A DNA stretch of 64,000 nucleotides from Burkholderiales bacterium (GCA_021414305.1 JAIOOS010000027.1:62001-126000), one strand, 5' to 3'; shown: positions 34,312-45,975, counted from the stretch's first letter. Numbers and translations: made by a program. Notes: a model not told the origin generated them from the letters alone.

Positions 34312-35210
34312 AACGGCCGGCCATGACGCGCGGGCTGCTGCGACACGCCATCGGCCTCGCCGTGGCCGTGTTCGCGCTGGCCGCAGGCGGCGTGGCCTTG
34401 GCGCAGACTGCGGCGCCCACCCCGATCAAGACCCCGGTTCCGCCGCCGCCGTTCACGAGCCCGGCCCCGCGCGCCGAATCGGGCGTGCGCTGGCAAGCCT
34501 TGACGCCGGCGCAGCGCCAGGCCCTGGCGCCGCTGGAGCGCGAATGGTCGACCATCGACGCGCCGCGCAAGCAGAAATGGCTGGCGATCGCCGATCGCTA
34601 CCCCTCCCTGCCGCCGCAGGAGCGCGACCGGATCGGCGAGCGCATGAACGAATGGGCCCGCCTCACGCCCGCCGAGCGGGGTGAAATGCGCCTGCGCTAC
34701 CAGGAGGCGCAGCAGGTGCCCGCGCCCGACCGGTCGGCGAAGTGGCAGGAGTACCAGAACCTTCCGCCCGACGCCAAGCAGCAGTTCGCGGCGCGTGCCG
34801 CGGCCTCGGCCGCCCCGGCGCGCCCGGACCCGTTCCCCGCATCGAAGACCGCTCCGACCGCGCGTGAGGGCACCCAGGGCAAGGCCAACGTCGTGCCCAA
34901 TCCGGCCCTCGCGCAAAAGCCCAAGCCGGTCGCGCCCACCGTCGTCCAGGCTTCGCCGGGCGCGACGACCCGCCTGATCACCCGGCCGGTGACGCCGCCC
35001 GCGCACCAGCAGTCGGGCATGCCGAAGATCGCGGCCACGCCCGAGTTCGTCAACGGCTCGACGCTGCTGCCCAAGCGCGGCCCGCAGGCAGCCGCGGTGG
35101 TGAAGGTGCCGGCGCCGCCGCTGACGGTGGCGGCCCCCACCGCGCCGAGTCGGCCCGTTGCCCCCGTGGCCAAGCCCGCCAAGGCGGCCGAGCCGACGCC
35201 GCAGCGATGA
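34308..35210 (+). CDS. DUF3106 family exported protein
   Basis: A 300-residue protein with a signal peptide (cleavage near ALAQ), then a DUF3106-like region. That region repeats a pattern of LTPAQRQAL, LPPQERDRI, LTPAERGEM and LPPDAKQQF, each followed by a Trp or Arg helix, resembling LTxxQ-type periplasmic repeats. The last 150 residues are low complexity, rich in Pro, Ala and Val. Its ATG overlaps the DUF3619 stop. Function unknown. It could be a periplasmic sensor for the upstream sigma module. Confidence 0.82.
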   Translation: MKRPAMTRGLLRHAIGLAVAVFALAAGGVALAQTAAPTPIKTPVPPPPFTSPAPRAESGVRWQALTPAQRQALAPLEREWSTIDAPRKQKWLAIADRYPSLPPQERDRIGERMNEWARLTPAERGEMRLRYQEAQQVPAPDRSAKWQEYQNLPPDAKQQFAARAAASAAPARPDPFPASKTAPTAREGTQGKANVVPNPALAQKPKPVAPTVVQASPGATTRLITRPVTPPAHQQSGMPKIAATPEFVNGSTLLPKRGPQAAAVVKVPAPPLTVAAPTAPSRPVAPVAKPAKAAEPTPQR

Positions 35211-35761
35211 CGCCGGATCGCGGCGCCACGGCGCCGCCGGTCGCGGCGCCCGCTCGCACTCCCTCGCTGGCGCGCCGCATGGCGTGCTTCGTCTACGAAG
35301 CGATGCTGCTGTTCGGCGTGGCCCTGATCCCGGCCGTGCTCGGCACCCTGTTCTTCGCGCAGACGGGCCAGCGCCACCCGCTGCAGAGCGAGACCGCGCT
35401 GCGCGCGTTTGCGCTGGTCGTCTACGGCATCTATTTCGTCGGCTGCTGGTCGGTGCGTGGCCAGACCCTGGCGATGCAGACCTGGCACATCCGGGTCGTC
35501 GCGGCGACCGGCGGCCGGGTCGGCCAGTGGCGCGCGCTGGCGCGCTACGTCGCCTGCTGTGTCGCCTGGTTCGCGCCGGCGAGCCTGCTGGCGGCGCTCC
35601 TGGGTCTCGGTCCCTGGCAGGGGCTCGGCGCGGTCGTCCTCGGCATCGCGTTCTATGCGCTGCTCGCGCTCGCCGCGCCGGGCCGGCAGTTCTGGCACGA
35701 CCTCGTCTGCGGCACCCGGCTGGTCGACACCCGGAGCGTGCCTTCGTCGGTCAAGCCCTAG
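35207..35761 (+). CDS. RDD family membrane protein
   Basis: A 184-residue protein with about four hydrophobic segments. The RDD signature is seen as ARRMACFVYEAMLLFG near the N-terminus (variant of the Arg-Asp-Asp pattern), QTLAMQTWHIRVV in the middle, and FWHDLVCGTRLVD at the end. The family includes small membrane proteins of mostly unknown function, some linked to ion exchange. It is the last gene of the sigma-DUF3619-DUF3106-RDD unit, with ATGA overlap to the previous gene. Confidence 0.85.
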   Translation: MTPDRGATAPPVAAPARTPSLARRMACFVYEAMLLFGVALIPAVLGTLFFAQTGQRHPLQSETALRAFALVVYGIYFVGCWSVRGQTLAMQTWHIRVVAATGGRVGQWRALARYVACCVAWFAPASLLAALLGLGPWQGLGAVVLGIAFYALLALAAPGRQFWHDLVCGTRLVDTRSVPSSVKP

Positions 35762-35768
35762 CGGCCGT

Positions 35769-36218
<450 letters not shown>

Positions 36219-36223
36219 CTAAC

Positions 36224-37462
36224 ATGAGGCGCTTGAAACCCTCCCGCGCCCGGCCCGTCCTGCAACCCACCGGCGAGAGCGAATCGGGCGAATGGACGCT
36301 CAGCGTCTGCCGCGACCCCGCCGAGATCGATGCCGCGCGCTGGAACGCGCTGCTCGCCCTGCAGCCGAGCGCCACGCCCTTCGTCGCAATCGAATACCTG
36401 CGCGCCCTGCACGCCTCGGAAAGCGCGGTCGCCAGCACCGGCTGGGCGCCGCACTTCCTGCTGCTCGAGCGCGCCGGCGAGCTCGTCGCCGCCTGCCCGC
36501 TCTACCTCAAGGACCACTCCTACGGCGAATACGTGTTCGACTGGGCCTGGGCCGACGCCTACCGCCGTCACGGCCTCGACTACTACCCCAAGCTCACCGG
36601 CGCCATTCCCTTCACGCCGGTGCCGGGCCCGCGCCTGCTGGCGGCGAGCCACGAGCAGCGGGTGCTCCTGCTGCGCGGCATCGAGGAGTTCGCGCGCCAG
36701 GCCGGAATCTCCTCGGCGCACCTGCTGTTCCTCGACGCTGCCGACCAGGCGGCGGCGATCGAGGCCGGCTGGTCGATGCGCAGCACGGTGCAGTTCCACT
36801 GGCACAACCGCACGCCCGAGCCGTATGCCGACTTCCCCGCCTTCCTGGCCAGCCTGCAGCGCGAGAAGCGCAAGAAGATCCAGCAGGAGCGGCGCCGGGT
36901 CGCCGAAGCCGGCGTCACCTTCACGGCAGCGCACGGGCGGGAGATCGGCGCCGACGACTGGTCGTTCTTCTACCGCTGCTACACGCTGACCTATCGCGCC
37001 CACCACTCCACGCCCTACCTGACACGCGACTTCTTCAAGCGAGCCGCGGCGACGATGGCCGACAACTGGCTGCTCTTCACCGCCTGGCGCGGCGGCGAGC
37101 GAATCGCCAGCTCGCTGATCGTCGTCGACCCGCTGAGGAAGGCCGCCTTCGGCCGCTATTGGGGCGCCACCGAGTACGTGCCCTGCCTGCACTTCGACGC
37201 CTGCTACTACGAGCCGCTCGCCTGGTGCATCGCCAATGGCTACGAACGCTTCGAGGGCGGCGCCCAGGGCGAGCACAAGATGGCGCGCGGCCTGCTCCCG
37301 GTCGAGACGCGCTCGGCGCACTGGCTCGCGCACCCGCAGTTCGCCCGGGCGATCGACGACTTCCTGGCGCGCGAAGGCGCCGGCATCGCGGTCTACCTCG
37401 ACGAGCTCAACGACCGCCTGCCGTTCAAGGCGGCGGCGCCGGTGCCCGAGCCTTCCGCCTAG
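36224..37462 (+). CDS. GNAT/FemAB-like protein (DUF482 type)
   Basis: A 412-residue protein of the peptidogalycan biosynthesis/recognition (DUF482) family, which has two GNAT-like folds like FemAB. Conserved pieces: [56 protein letters not shown], and [20 protein letters not shown]. These proteins are thought to act as acyl or aminoacyl transferases, but no substrate is established. An in-frame GTG at 36197 would add nine residues. The stop shares the palindrome CTAG with the stop of the convergent ppa gene. Confidence 0.87.
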   Translation: MRRLKPSRARPVLQPTGESESGEWTLSVCRDPAEIDAARWNALLALQPSATPFVAIEYLRALHASESAVASTGWAPHFLLLERAGELVAACPLYLKDHSYGEYVFDWAWADAYRRHGLDYYPKLTGAIPFTPVPGPRLLAASHEQRVLLLRGIEEFARQAGISSAHLLFLDAADQAAAIEAGWSMRSTVQFHWHNRTPEPYADFPAFLASLQREKRKKIQQERRRVAEAGVTFTAAHGREIGADDWSFFYRCYTLTYRAHHSTPYLTRDFFKRAAATMADNWLLFTAWRGGERIASSLIVVDPLRKAAFGRYWGATEYVPCLHFDACYYEPLAWCIANGYERFEGGAQGEHKMARGLLPVETRSAHWLAHPQFARAIDDFLAREGAGIAVYLDELNDRLPFKAAAPVPEPSA

Positions 37463-38007
37463 GTCGGCTGGCCGGCGAGACGGCGAGCGTACGCGGCGAT
37501 GCCGGCGCGGATCTCCTCGCGCGCCGCTTCCGGGCCGTCCCAGCCCTGGGTCTTGACCCACTTGCCGGGCTCGAGGTCCTTGTAGTGCTCGAAGAAGTGC
37601 TGGATCTGCCTCAGGCGCAGCTCGTTCATGTCTTCGGGCTTCTGCCAGTGGCGGTAGATCGGCAGGATCTTGTCGATCGGCACGGCGAGCAGCTTGGCGT
37701 CGCCGCCCGCCTCGTCCTCCATCTTCAGCACGCCGATGGGCCTGCAGGTCACGACCACGCTCGCTGAGAGCGGAAACGGCGTGATCACGAGCACGTCGAC
37801 CGGGTCGCCGTCGTCGGAAAGCGTCTGCGGTACATAGCCGTAGTTGCACGGATAGTGCATCGCCGTGCTCATGAAGCGGTCGACGAACATGGCGCCGCTT
37901 TCCTTGTCGACCTCGTACTTGATCGGGTCGGCGTTCATCGGGATCTCGATGATCACGTTGAATTCGTCCGGCGCGTTGGCGCCTGGGGTGACGTTGTGCA
38001 GGCTCAT
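37459..38007 (-). CDS. ppa: Inorganic pyrophosphatase, soluble family I
   Basis: A 182-residue cytoplasmic pyrophosphatase that drives biosynthetic reactions by removing PPi. Family I motifs: [16 protein letters not shown], the signature [19 protein letters not shown] with the metal-binding Asp triad, and KLLAVPID. It lies next to, and divergent from, a membrane pyrophosphatase gene, so the cell has both a PPi-wasting and a PPi-conserving enzyme side by side. The frame is open far upstream, antisense to hppA, but the family start is the ATG at 38007. Confidence 0.97.
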   Translation of the reverse strand: MSLHNVTPGANAPDEFNVIIEIPMNADPIKYEVDKESGAMFVDRFMSTAMHYPCNYGYVPQTLSDDGDPVDVLVITPFPLSASVVVTCRPIGVLKMEDEAGGDAKLLAVPIDKILPIYRHWQKPEDMNELRLRQIQHFFEHYKDLEPGKWVKTQGWDGPEAAREEIRAGIAAYARRLAGQPT

Positions 38008-38193
38008 GCGGTGCGCGCCTCGGTGAATGCCCGATTGTCGCCCGGGCGAGCCGCCCGCGGCGCCGGCCCGGGCCGAACCCTCGGTCGAGGCCCTCGCGCC
38101 ATCCCTTAAGATTCGACGGTTTGCCCGCCCGTGCGTTTTCTCACGCGGCCCGCTCTCCAAAGCAATGACATCGACCGAGGAAGGACTCATCTG

Positions 38194-40437
<2,244 letters not shown>

Positions 40438-40456
40438 GCCCCTCGGGGCATTGCGG

Positions 40457-40482
40457 AAGGCCGGCGCGAGCCGGCCTTTTTT
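40457..40482 (+). terminator. Intrinsic terminator of hppA
   Basis: AAGGCCGGC (40457-40465), loop GCGA, GCCGGCCTT (40470-40478), then TTTT. It is a strong Rho-independent terminator 20 bases after the hppA stop. Confidence 0.92.
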
Positions 40483-40554
40483 CGTTCGTCGACGGAATAA
40501 GGCGGCGCCGTGTACCGTCCATGCAAGGTCGCAACGACGCCCGAAAGGCCTCCC

Positions 40555-40920
40555 ATGAACCTCCGCTTCCTCTCCGCCGCCCTGCTCGCCCTCTCGGCCA
40601 CCCTCGCCCACGCCGAACCCCCGGCCAGGATGGCCGGCGGCATGCTCGTGAACACCTCGGGCATGACGCTCTATACCTTCGACCGCGACGTCGCCGGCAG
40701 CGGCAAGAGCGTCTGCAACGGCCAATGCGCGACCTTGTGGCCGCCGGCGATGGCCGCGGCCGACGCCAAGCCCGAAGGCGACTTCACGATCGTCACCCGC
40801 GACGACGGCGGCAAGCAGTGGGCGTACAAGGGCAAGCCGATCTACCTCTACACCCCCGACAAGAAGCCCGGCGAGGCGACCGGCGACAACTTCCGGGACG
40901 TGTGGCACGTCATCAAGTGA
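40555..40920 (+). CDS. Secreted COG4315-type protein with Yx(F/W/Y)xxD motifs
   Basis: A 121-residue exported protein. The ATG at 40555 gives a signal peptide ending in TLAHA. The mature part has two copies of the family motif: YTFDRD near residue 42 and YLYTPD near residue 100, with a Cys pair in [13 protein letters not shown]. The family (lipoprotein_15 repeat) is of unknown function and often sits beside ECF sigma/anti-sigma genes, as here. It lacks a lipobox and is probably free in the periplasm. Confidence 0.85.
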   Translation: MNLRFLSAALLALSATLAHAEPPARMAGGMLVNTSGMTLYTFDRDVAGSGKSVCNGQCATLWPPAMAAADAKPEGDFTIVTRDDGGKQWAYKGKPIYLYTPDKKPGEATGDNFRDVWHVIK

Positions 40921-40958
40921 GCCGAGCCGCCTGCGCGGAGCGCCCGCGCTGATCGCCG

Positions 40959-41477
40959 ATGCGCGCCCAGGACGAGGCCGCGATCGTCGCCTGCATTCCC
41001 AGCCTGCGCCGCTACGCGCGCGGGCTGACCGCGGACGCCGATCGCGCCGACGACCTGGTGCAGGACACGCTGGAGCGCGTGTGGCGGCGCTTCTCGATGT
41101 GGCAGCAGCGCGGCGAGGTCCGCGCCTGGATGTTCGGGATCATGCACAACCAGTTCGTCGACCGCCTGCGCACGCAGCAGAGGCGCCCCGAGCTTGCGGC
41201 CGGCGACGAGTTGCCGGAGGCCACGGAGCGGGCGACGCAGTCCGACCGGCTCGAGATCCGCGACCTCGACCGCCTGCTGCAGCGACTCGCGCCCGAGCAG
41301 CGCGAGGTGCTGCTGCTGGTCGCCGTCGAGGGGCTCAGCTACCGCGAGGTGGCGCTGGCCCTCTCCATTCCTGTCGGCACGGTAATGTCGCGCCTCTCGC
41401 GAGCGCGCGCCTGGCTTCGAGTCGAGCTGCAGGGCCATGAAGCCGCCGGCGCTGCGAAGCTGCAGCGCGTGAAGTGA
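40959..41477 (+). CDS. ECF-type RNA polymerase sigma factor
   Basis: A 172-residue sigma factor. Region 2 is [26 protein letters not shown] with [16 protein letters not shown]. Region 4 is [44 protein letters not shown]. The following gene encodes a membrane anti-sigma factor one base after its stop, and a secreted protein gene lies 38 bases upstream. The signal it answers to is unknown. Confidence 0.92.
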   Translation: MRAQDEAAIVACIPSLRRYARGLTADADRADDLVQDTLERVWRRFSMWQQRGEVRAWMFGIMHNQFVDRLRTQQRRPELAAGDELPEATERATQSDRLEIRDLDRLLQRLAPEQREVLLLVAVEGLSYREVALALSIPVGTVMSRLSRARAWLRVELQGHEAAGAAKLQRVK

Positions 41478-41478
41478 C

Positions 41479-42303
41479 ATGGACGTGACCCGACCCCCCT
41501 CTTCGAGCCCCGGCACGCCGCCGATCACCGAGGCGGACCTGCATGCCTACGCCGACGGCCAGCTCGGCGCGGCGCGGCGCGAGGACGTCGAGCGCTACCT
41601 GGCCGCGCACGAGGAAGAGCGCAGGCGCGTCGACGATTGGCGCAGGCAGAACGAGGCCCTGCACGCCTTGCTCGACCCGGTGCTGAGCGAGCCTCTGCCC
41701 TTGCGTCTGCCGCTGAAGGCGGAGGCCGCCGCCTGGCGTTGGCGCGCCCTCGCGGCCGGAGTGGCCCTGTGCGTCGTCAGTGCCAGCGCCGCCTGGTTCG
41801 CCCGTGGCGCGATCGACGCCGAGGCATTGCGCGCGGCCCTCGCGAAGACCCCGTCGGCGCCGGCCGGCGAGCTCGCCGGCTTCGCCCGCCGCGCAGCGAT
41901 CGCCCACGCCGTCTACAGCCCCGAGGTCCGCCGCCCGGTCGAGGTCGGCGCCGACCAGGAGCAGGCGCTGGTCACCTGGCTCACCCGGCGGATCGGCAGG
42001 CCGGTCAAGGCGCCGGCGCTGGGGCCGCTCGGCTACGAGCTGATCGGCGGGCGCCTGCTGCCCGGCGAAAGCGGGCCGGTCGCCCAGTTCATGTACGGCG
42101 CACCCGATCGCCCGCGCCTCACGCTCTACGTCACCTCCGAAGCGCCGTCGCAGGATGTCGCCTTCCGCTTCGGCGAGCAGGGCAAGGTCAAGGTCTTCTA
42201 CTGGGTCGAGGGCAGGTTCGGCTACGCGCTCTCCGCCGAAGCCGGCAAGGACGAGCTCGCCCGGGTGGCCGAAGAGGTCTACCGCCAGCTCAAGCCCGGC
42301 TGA
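41479..42303 (+). CDS. Membrane anti-sigma factor
   Basis: A 274-residue protein. The N-terminal cytoplasmic part, ITEADLHAYADGQLGAARREDVERYL, is the usual anti-sigma domain start. It lacks the Cys pair of zinc-binding ZAS domains. One membrane span (about residues 90-112) is followed by a periplasmic domain of about 160 residues ending in VAEEVYRQLKPG. It starts one base after the sigma gene stop and is the expected partner of that sigma factor. Confidence 0.88.
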   Translation: MDVTRPPSSSPGTPPITEADLHAYADGQLGAARREDVERYLAAHEEERRRVDDWRRQNEALHALLDPVLSEPLPLRLPLKAEAAAWRWRALAAGVALCVVSASAAWFARGAIDAEALRAALAKTPSAPAGELAGFARRAAIAHAVYSPEVRRPVEVGADQEQALVTWLTRRIGRPVKAPALGPLGYELIGGRLLPGESGPVAQFMYGAPDRPRLTLYVTSEAPSQDVAFRFGEQGKVKVFYWVEGRFGYALSAEAGKDELARVAEEVYRQLKPG

Positions 42304-42353
42304 GCGTTGCGCCGTTCTTCGCAATGAGCCATCCCCGGACCTCCCGCGGCCTG

Positions 42354-42959
42354 CTAGCGATCGGCGAGGTGTTCCTTCTGCAGGTAGAGCAACGCGGCAG
42401 CCCAGGCGAGCGAACCGTAGAGGCCGAGCACGCCGAGCGTCTTCATGGCCAGCGCCCAGCCGCGCGCACGGCCGAGCTGGCCGTAACGATCGAACAGGAA
42501 GATGAAGTCGTGGAAGCTGTCCGCGCCCGTGCCGCCGCCGATCAGCGGCAATACCGGGTCGGCGGCGTCCCAGGCATAGACCGAGGCGTCGATCAGGCTG
42601 AGGCTCATCCATGCGACGCCGATCGCGGCACCGAAGTTGTCGCCGCGCCGATGCAGGGCGACGGCGCAGATCAGCGGCATCAGCAACTGGCCGAGCGTGC
42701 CGCCCGCCACCCGGAGCGCCTCGCCCAGCGGCGAGAAGATCACGTGACCCGCTTCGTGGAAGAGGATCACGGTGAGGTGCAGCAGCATCGGCGGATCCGT
42801 CATCCGGCTCAGGACCACGCCCGTGCCCCAGATGGCCATCAGCGCGAACAGCGCGAGCCGACCGTACCAGGTGGAGCGCGGCACGTCCCAGGGCACCTCG
42901 AGCAGGCGCTCGCGCAACGGCATGCGCGGCTCGGCCAGCTCGGTGCGCGGGTTCGTCAT
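42354..42959 (-). CDS. Membrane protein with HEAGH metalloprotease-like motif
   Basis: About 201 residues with four to five hydrophobic segments. A membrane segment holds ILFHEAGHVIFSPLG, a HExxH zinc motif within a span as in M50 site-2 type peptidases. I could not place the third zinc ligand; DSFHDFIFLFDRYG downstream is a candidate. The start is uncertain: the ATG at 42959 lacks a ribosome site, and the frame is open to 43082. It is convergent with the anti-sigma gene. If it is a true intramembrane protease, cutting that anti-sigma factor is a possible role, but this is inference. Confidence 0.65.
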   Translation of the reverse strand: MTNPRTELAEPRMPLRERLLEVPWDVPRSTWYGRLALFALMAIWGTGVVLSRMTDPPMLLHLTVILFHEAGHVIFSPLGEALRVAGGTLGQLLMPLICAVALHRRGDNFGAAIGVAWMSLSLIDASVYAWDAADPVLPLIGGGTGADSFHDFIFLFDRYGQLGRARGWALAMKTLGVLGLYGSLAWAAALLYLQKEHLADR

Positions 42960-43147
42960 CGCGGCGAGGATGCCATCGCGCGGGCGGCTGGCGCTGCCGC
43001 TCGACGCCTCGAGCCGGTAGTACTTGGCGCAAGCCTTGCGCTCGCGCCAGCCCCGCCTTTCCCCCAGGCCCGTCAGGGCCAACGCAATCCCCGGGGCGCT
43101 GCCCGCGATGATCCACTGGCCCCCTCTTTCAAGTCCGGAGACCCTGC

Positions 43148-44599
43148 ATGAAGACTTTCGCCCTGCTCCTGCTCCGATCGAGCCTCGCCGCCGGCGCGGT
43201 GGCGTTGCTCGCCTCGTGCGCCGCGCCCGCGCCCGACGCCTCGGCCCTGCTCGCGCGCTCGTCGCAGGCGATGGGCGCGGCCCAGGTCACGACCCTGCGC
43301 TATGTCGCCGAGGGCACCGGCTACACCTTCGGCCAGGCCTACAAGGCCGGCGGCGCGTGGCCGAAGATCACCCTGCACTCGATGACGCGCAGCATCGACT
43401 ACGGCAGCGGCACGATGCGCGACGAGATCGTCCTGAGCCGCGCCGAGCCGCTCGGCGGCGGCGGCTATCCCCTCTCCGGGCAGCAGCGCAACGACCAGTT
43501 CGTGAGCGGCGAGATCGCGTGGAACGTGGCCGGCACGACGGCGACGCCGGGTCCGCGCTTCGTCACCGACCGGATCCACCAGCTCTGGATCACGCCGCAC
43601 GGTGTGCTCAAGGCGGCCTCGCAGGGCAAGGCGCGGGCGAGCGCCGGCGACTCGGTCACGTTCGACATGCCCGGCCGCTTCACCGCCACTGCCTTCATCG
43701 GCCCCGACGGCCTGGTGCGCCGGGTCGAATCGACCTTCGCCGACCCGGTCCTCGGCGACACGCCGGTAGTCACGACCTACAGCGACTACCGCGCGACCGA
43801 CGGCGTGCAGTTCCCGATGCGCATCCAGCAGACGATGGGCGGCCACCCGGTGCTCGAGCTCGCGGTGAAGGAAGTCCAGGTCAATCCGGCACTGGCGATG
43901 GCGGTGCCCGACGCGGCGCGCAACGTGGCCGAGCGCGTGACCTCGGAGAAGGTGGCCGAGGGCGTGTGGTTCGTCGCCGGCGGCTCGCACAACAGCGTGG
44001 CGATCGAGCTGCAGGACCGCCTGATCCTGGTCGAGGCGCCCCTCAACGACGCGCGCACCCTGGCCGTGATCGAGCACGTCAAGGGCCTGGTGCCGGGCAA
44101 GCCGATCCGCATGGTGGTCAACACCCACCAGCACTTCGACCATGCCGGCGGCGTGCGCGCCGCGGTCGCAGAAGGCGCGATCATCGTCACCCAGGCCGAC
44201 AACATTCCCTACTTCGAGCGCGCGTTCGCGCAGGCCAACCGGATCCGTCCCGACGCGATGGCTGGCGCCGGCAAGCGACCCAGCTTCCTGGCCGTGCCGG
44301 ACAAGCTCGAGATCGGCGACTCGGTCCGTCCGGTCCAGTTGCACCGCATCGCAGGCGGCCCGCACAGCGACAGCTTCCTGATGGTCTACCTGCCCGTGGA
44401 GCGCCTGCTGATCGAGGCCGACGCCTTCACGCCGCCGCCGCCGAACACGCCGCCTCCGGCCGTGGCCAACGCGAACAACGTCAACCTGGTCGACAACATC
44501 GAGCGGCTCAAGCTCTCGGTCCTGCGCATCCTGCCGCTGCACGGCCGGGTCGTGTCGGCCACGGAGCTGTACGCGGCGACGCAACGCACGCCGCGCTGA
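43148..44599 (+). CDS. MBL-fold metallo-hydrolase, predicted lipoprotein
   Basis: A 483-residue protein with a lipoprotein signal (VALLASCAAP). The first 240 residues of the mature protein form a beta-rich domain. A metallo-beta-lactamase domain follows with VNTHQHFDHAGGVRAAV, the HxHxDH zinc motif. Later ligands are plausible at AGGPHSDSFLMVYLP and in LIEADAFTPPPP. Substrate unknown; similar proteins are annotated only as MBL-fold hydrolases. It stands alone on its strand. Confidence 0.85.
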   Translation: MKTFALLLLRSSLAAGAVALLASCAAPAPDASALLARSSQAMGAAQVTTLRYVAEGTGYTFGQAYKAGGAWPKITLHSMTRSIDYGSGTMRDEIVLSRAEPLGGGGYPLSGQQRNDQFVSGEIAWNVAGTTATPGPRFVTDRIHQLWITPHGVLKAASQGKARASAGDSVTFDMPGRFTATAFIGPDGLVRRVESTFADPVLGDTPVVTTYSDYRATDGVQFPMRIQQTMGGHPVLELAVKEVQVNPALAMAVPDAARNVAERVTSEKVAEGVWFVAGGSHNSVAIELQDRLILVEAPLNDARTLAVIEHVKGLVPGKPIRMVVNTHQHFDHAGGVRAAVAEGAIIVTQADNIPYFERAFAQANRIRPDAMAGAGKRPSFLAVPDKLEIGDSVRPVQLHRIAGGPHSDSFLMVYLPVERLLIEADAFTPPPPNTPPPAVANANNVNLVDNIERLKLSVLRILPLHGRVVSATELYAATQRTPR

Positions 44600-44655
44600 G
44601 GCGAACCGGCGTCCGGAGCGAAGACCCCGAACGGCGCGCGGCGATTCGGTGTCGC

Positions 44656-44685
44656 TTGACATGCAGGTGTTTGCTTGCATATTAT
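44656..44685 (+). promoter_or_regulatory. Promoter with inverted repeat for the SRPBCC-ArsR operon
   Basis: TTGACA (44656-44661) and TATTAT (44680-44685), 18 bases apart, make a strong sigma70 promoter. The spacer is bounded by the inverted repeat ATGCA (44661-44665) and TGCAT (44676-44680), a likely site for the ArsR protein encoded downstream. Confidence 0.7.
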
Positions 44686-44724
44686 CCAGTCATCGCAACC
44701 AGCACACCTGAAGGAGCAGTCATC

Positions 44725-45180
44725 GTGGACATCCTGCACAGAGTCGGAATCAAGTCGCCCGCCGGTGCCGTCTACCAGGCCCTGACCACGCGCGAGGGCT
44801 TGGCCGGCTGGTGGACCCGCATCGTCCAGGGCGACACTGGCGCGGGCGGCGTGATCACCTTCCGCTTCGAGAACTCGGCGGGCGCCGAGCTCGGCTACTT
44901 CGACATGAAGGTGGTCGAGCTCGCCGCCGACAAGCAGGTGCTCTGGCAAGTGGTCGGCGGCCCCGAGGAGTGGGTCGGCACGCGCGTGAGCTGGCAGCTC
45001 CGGCAGGAGGACGACTACTGCATGGTTCTCTTCAAGCACCAGGGCTGGAGAGAGCCGGTGGAGTTCATGCACCATTGCAGTACCAAGTGGGCGATCTTCC
45101 TGATGAGCCTGAAGTCGCTCGTCGAGACCGGGCAAGGTGCGCCGAGCCCCGACGACGTGAAGATCGACAACTTCAACTGA
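44725..45180 (+). CDS. SRPBCC (AHSA1-like) domain protein 1
   Basis: A 151-residue helix-grip protein. It starts at GTG 44725 with AAGGAG eight bases before it. Typical features: SPAGAVYQALTTREGLAGWW at the N-terminus, a beta-sheet region with VITFRFEN and DMKVVELAADKQVLWQV, and a long C-terminal helix (TKWAIFLMSLKSLVETG). The fold binds hydrophobic ligands; the ligand here is unknown. It is the first gene of an SRPBCC-ArsR-SRPBCC operon. Confidence 0.88.
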   Translation: MDILHRVGIKSPAGAVYQALTTREGLAGWWTRIVQGDTGAGGVITFRFENSAGAELGYFDMKVVELAADKQVLWQVVGGPEEWVGTRVSWQLRQEDDYCMVLFKHQGWREPVEFMHHCSTKWAIFLMSLKSLVETGQGAPSPDDVKIDNFN

Positions 45181-45512
45181 AAGAAGCCATCGACAAGGTC
45201 TTCAAGGCACTGGCCGACCCGACGCGAAGGCGCCTGCTCGACCAGCTGCACCGGGACAACGGCCAGACACTCACCGCCCTGTGCGCGCACATGGAGATGA
45301 CGCGCCAGGCGGTGACGCAGCACCTGCAGCTGCTCGAGGAAGCCAACCTCGTCGCCGTCGTCTGGCAGGGCCGCGAGAAGCTCCACTACCTGAACCCCGT
45401 GCCGCTGCACGAGATCTACGCGCGATGGATCCAGAAATTCGAGCGCGGCCGTCTCGCTGCGCTGCACGACCTGAAGAAGAAGCTGGAAGGTGACGACGAT
45501 GACAAAGCCTGA
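45177..45512 (+). CDS. ArsR-family transcriptional regulator, probable CTG start
   Basis: About 111 residues with the ArsR winged helix: KVFKALADPTRRRLLDQLH, then TLTALCAHMEMTRQAVTQHLQLLEEANLV as the HTH. There is no Cys metal site, so it is of the non-metal ArsR group that pairs with SRPBCC proteins. Family members begin a few residues before AIDKVFKALADP. The only codon in that place is CTG at 45177, which overlaps the preceding TGA as CTGA. The nearest GTG in frame is about 90 bases further upstream, inside the SRPBCC gene. The start is therefore an inference. Confidence 0.82.
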   Translation: MKEAIDKVFKALADPTRRRLLDQLHRDNGQTLTALCAHMEMTRQAVTQHLQLLEEANLVAVVWQGREKLHYLNPVPLHEIYARWIQKFERGRLAALHDLKKKLEGDDDDKA

Positions 45513-45975
45513 CTACGTGTACGTGACCTACATCGCGACGACGCCGCAGAAAGCCTGGCAGGCGCTGGTCGACACGGACATGATGCGCGAGTGGTGGGTC
45601 GATCCCGTCGCCGGTTGCGCCCGCGTCAACGTGTCCGACTGGCGGCCCGGCTCGCGCTGGGAGCACACCCGCGCCGACGGCTCGGGCACGGTCGACATCG
45701 TCGGCAAGGTCGTCGAGAGCACGCCCCCGAGGCGCCTGGTCTTCACCTGGGCGCGGCCGGGCGACGCGGAGGACGATGCGAAGCACTCGCGCGTCACGTT
45801 CGACGTCGAGCCCTACGGCAAGGACCTCGTTCGCCTGACCGTGACCCACGACGAGCTCGCCGGCGACCTGCAGATGCTCGAGGGCATTTCGGGTGGCTGG
45901 CCGAAGGTTCTCTCCAACCTCAAGACCTTCCTCGAGTCCGGCCGCGGCCTGCCGAGGTCGGGGCCGGCGACCTAG
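45499..45975 (+). CDS. SRPBCC (AHSA1-like) domain protein 2
   Basis: A 158-residue helix-grip protein beginning MTKPDYVYVTYIATTPQKAWQAL, with DTDMMREWWVDP and SRWEHTRADGSGTVDIVGKVVE, typical of AHSA1-like proteins. It overlaps the 3-prime end of the ArsR gene by 14 bases. An upstream GTG at 45490 is in frame but has its ribosome site directly against the codon, so the ATG is better. Third gene of the operon; function unknown. Confidence 0.88.
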   Translation: MTKPDYVYVTYIATTPQKAWQALVDTDMMREWWVDPVAGCARVNVSDWRPGSRWEHTRADGSGTVDIVGKVVESTPPRRLVFTWARPGDAEDDAKHSRVTFDVEPYGKDLVRLTVTHDELAGDLQMLEGISGGWPKVLSNLKTFLESGRGLPRSGPAT

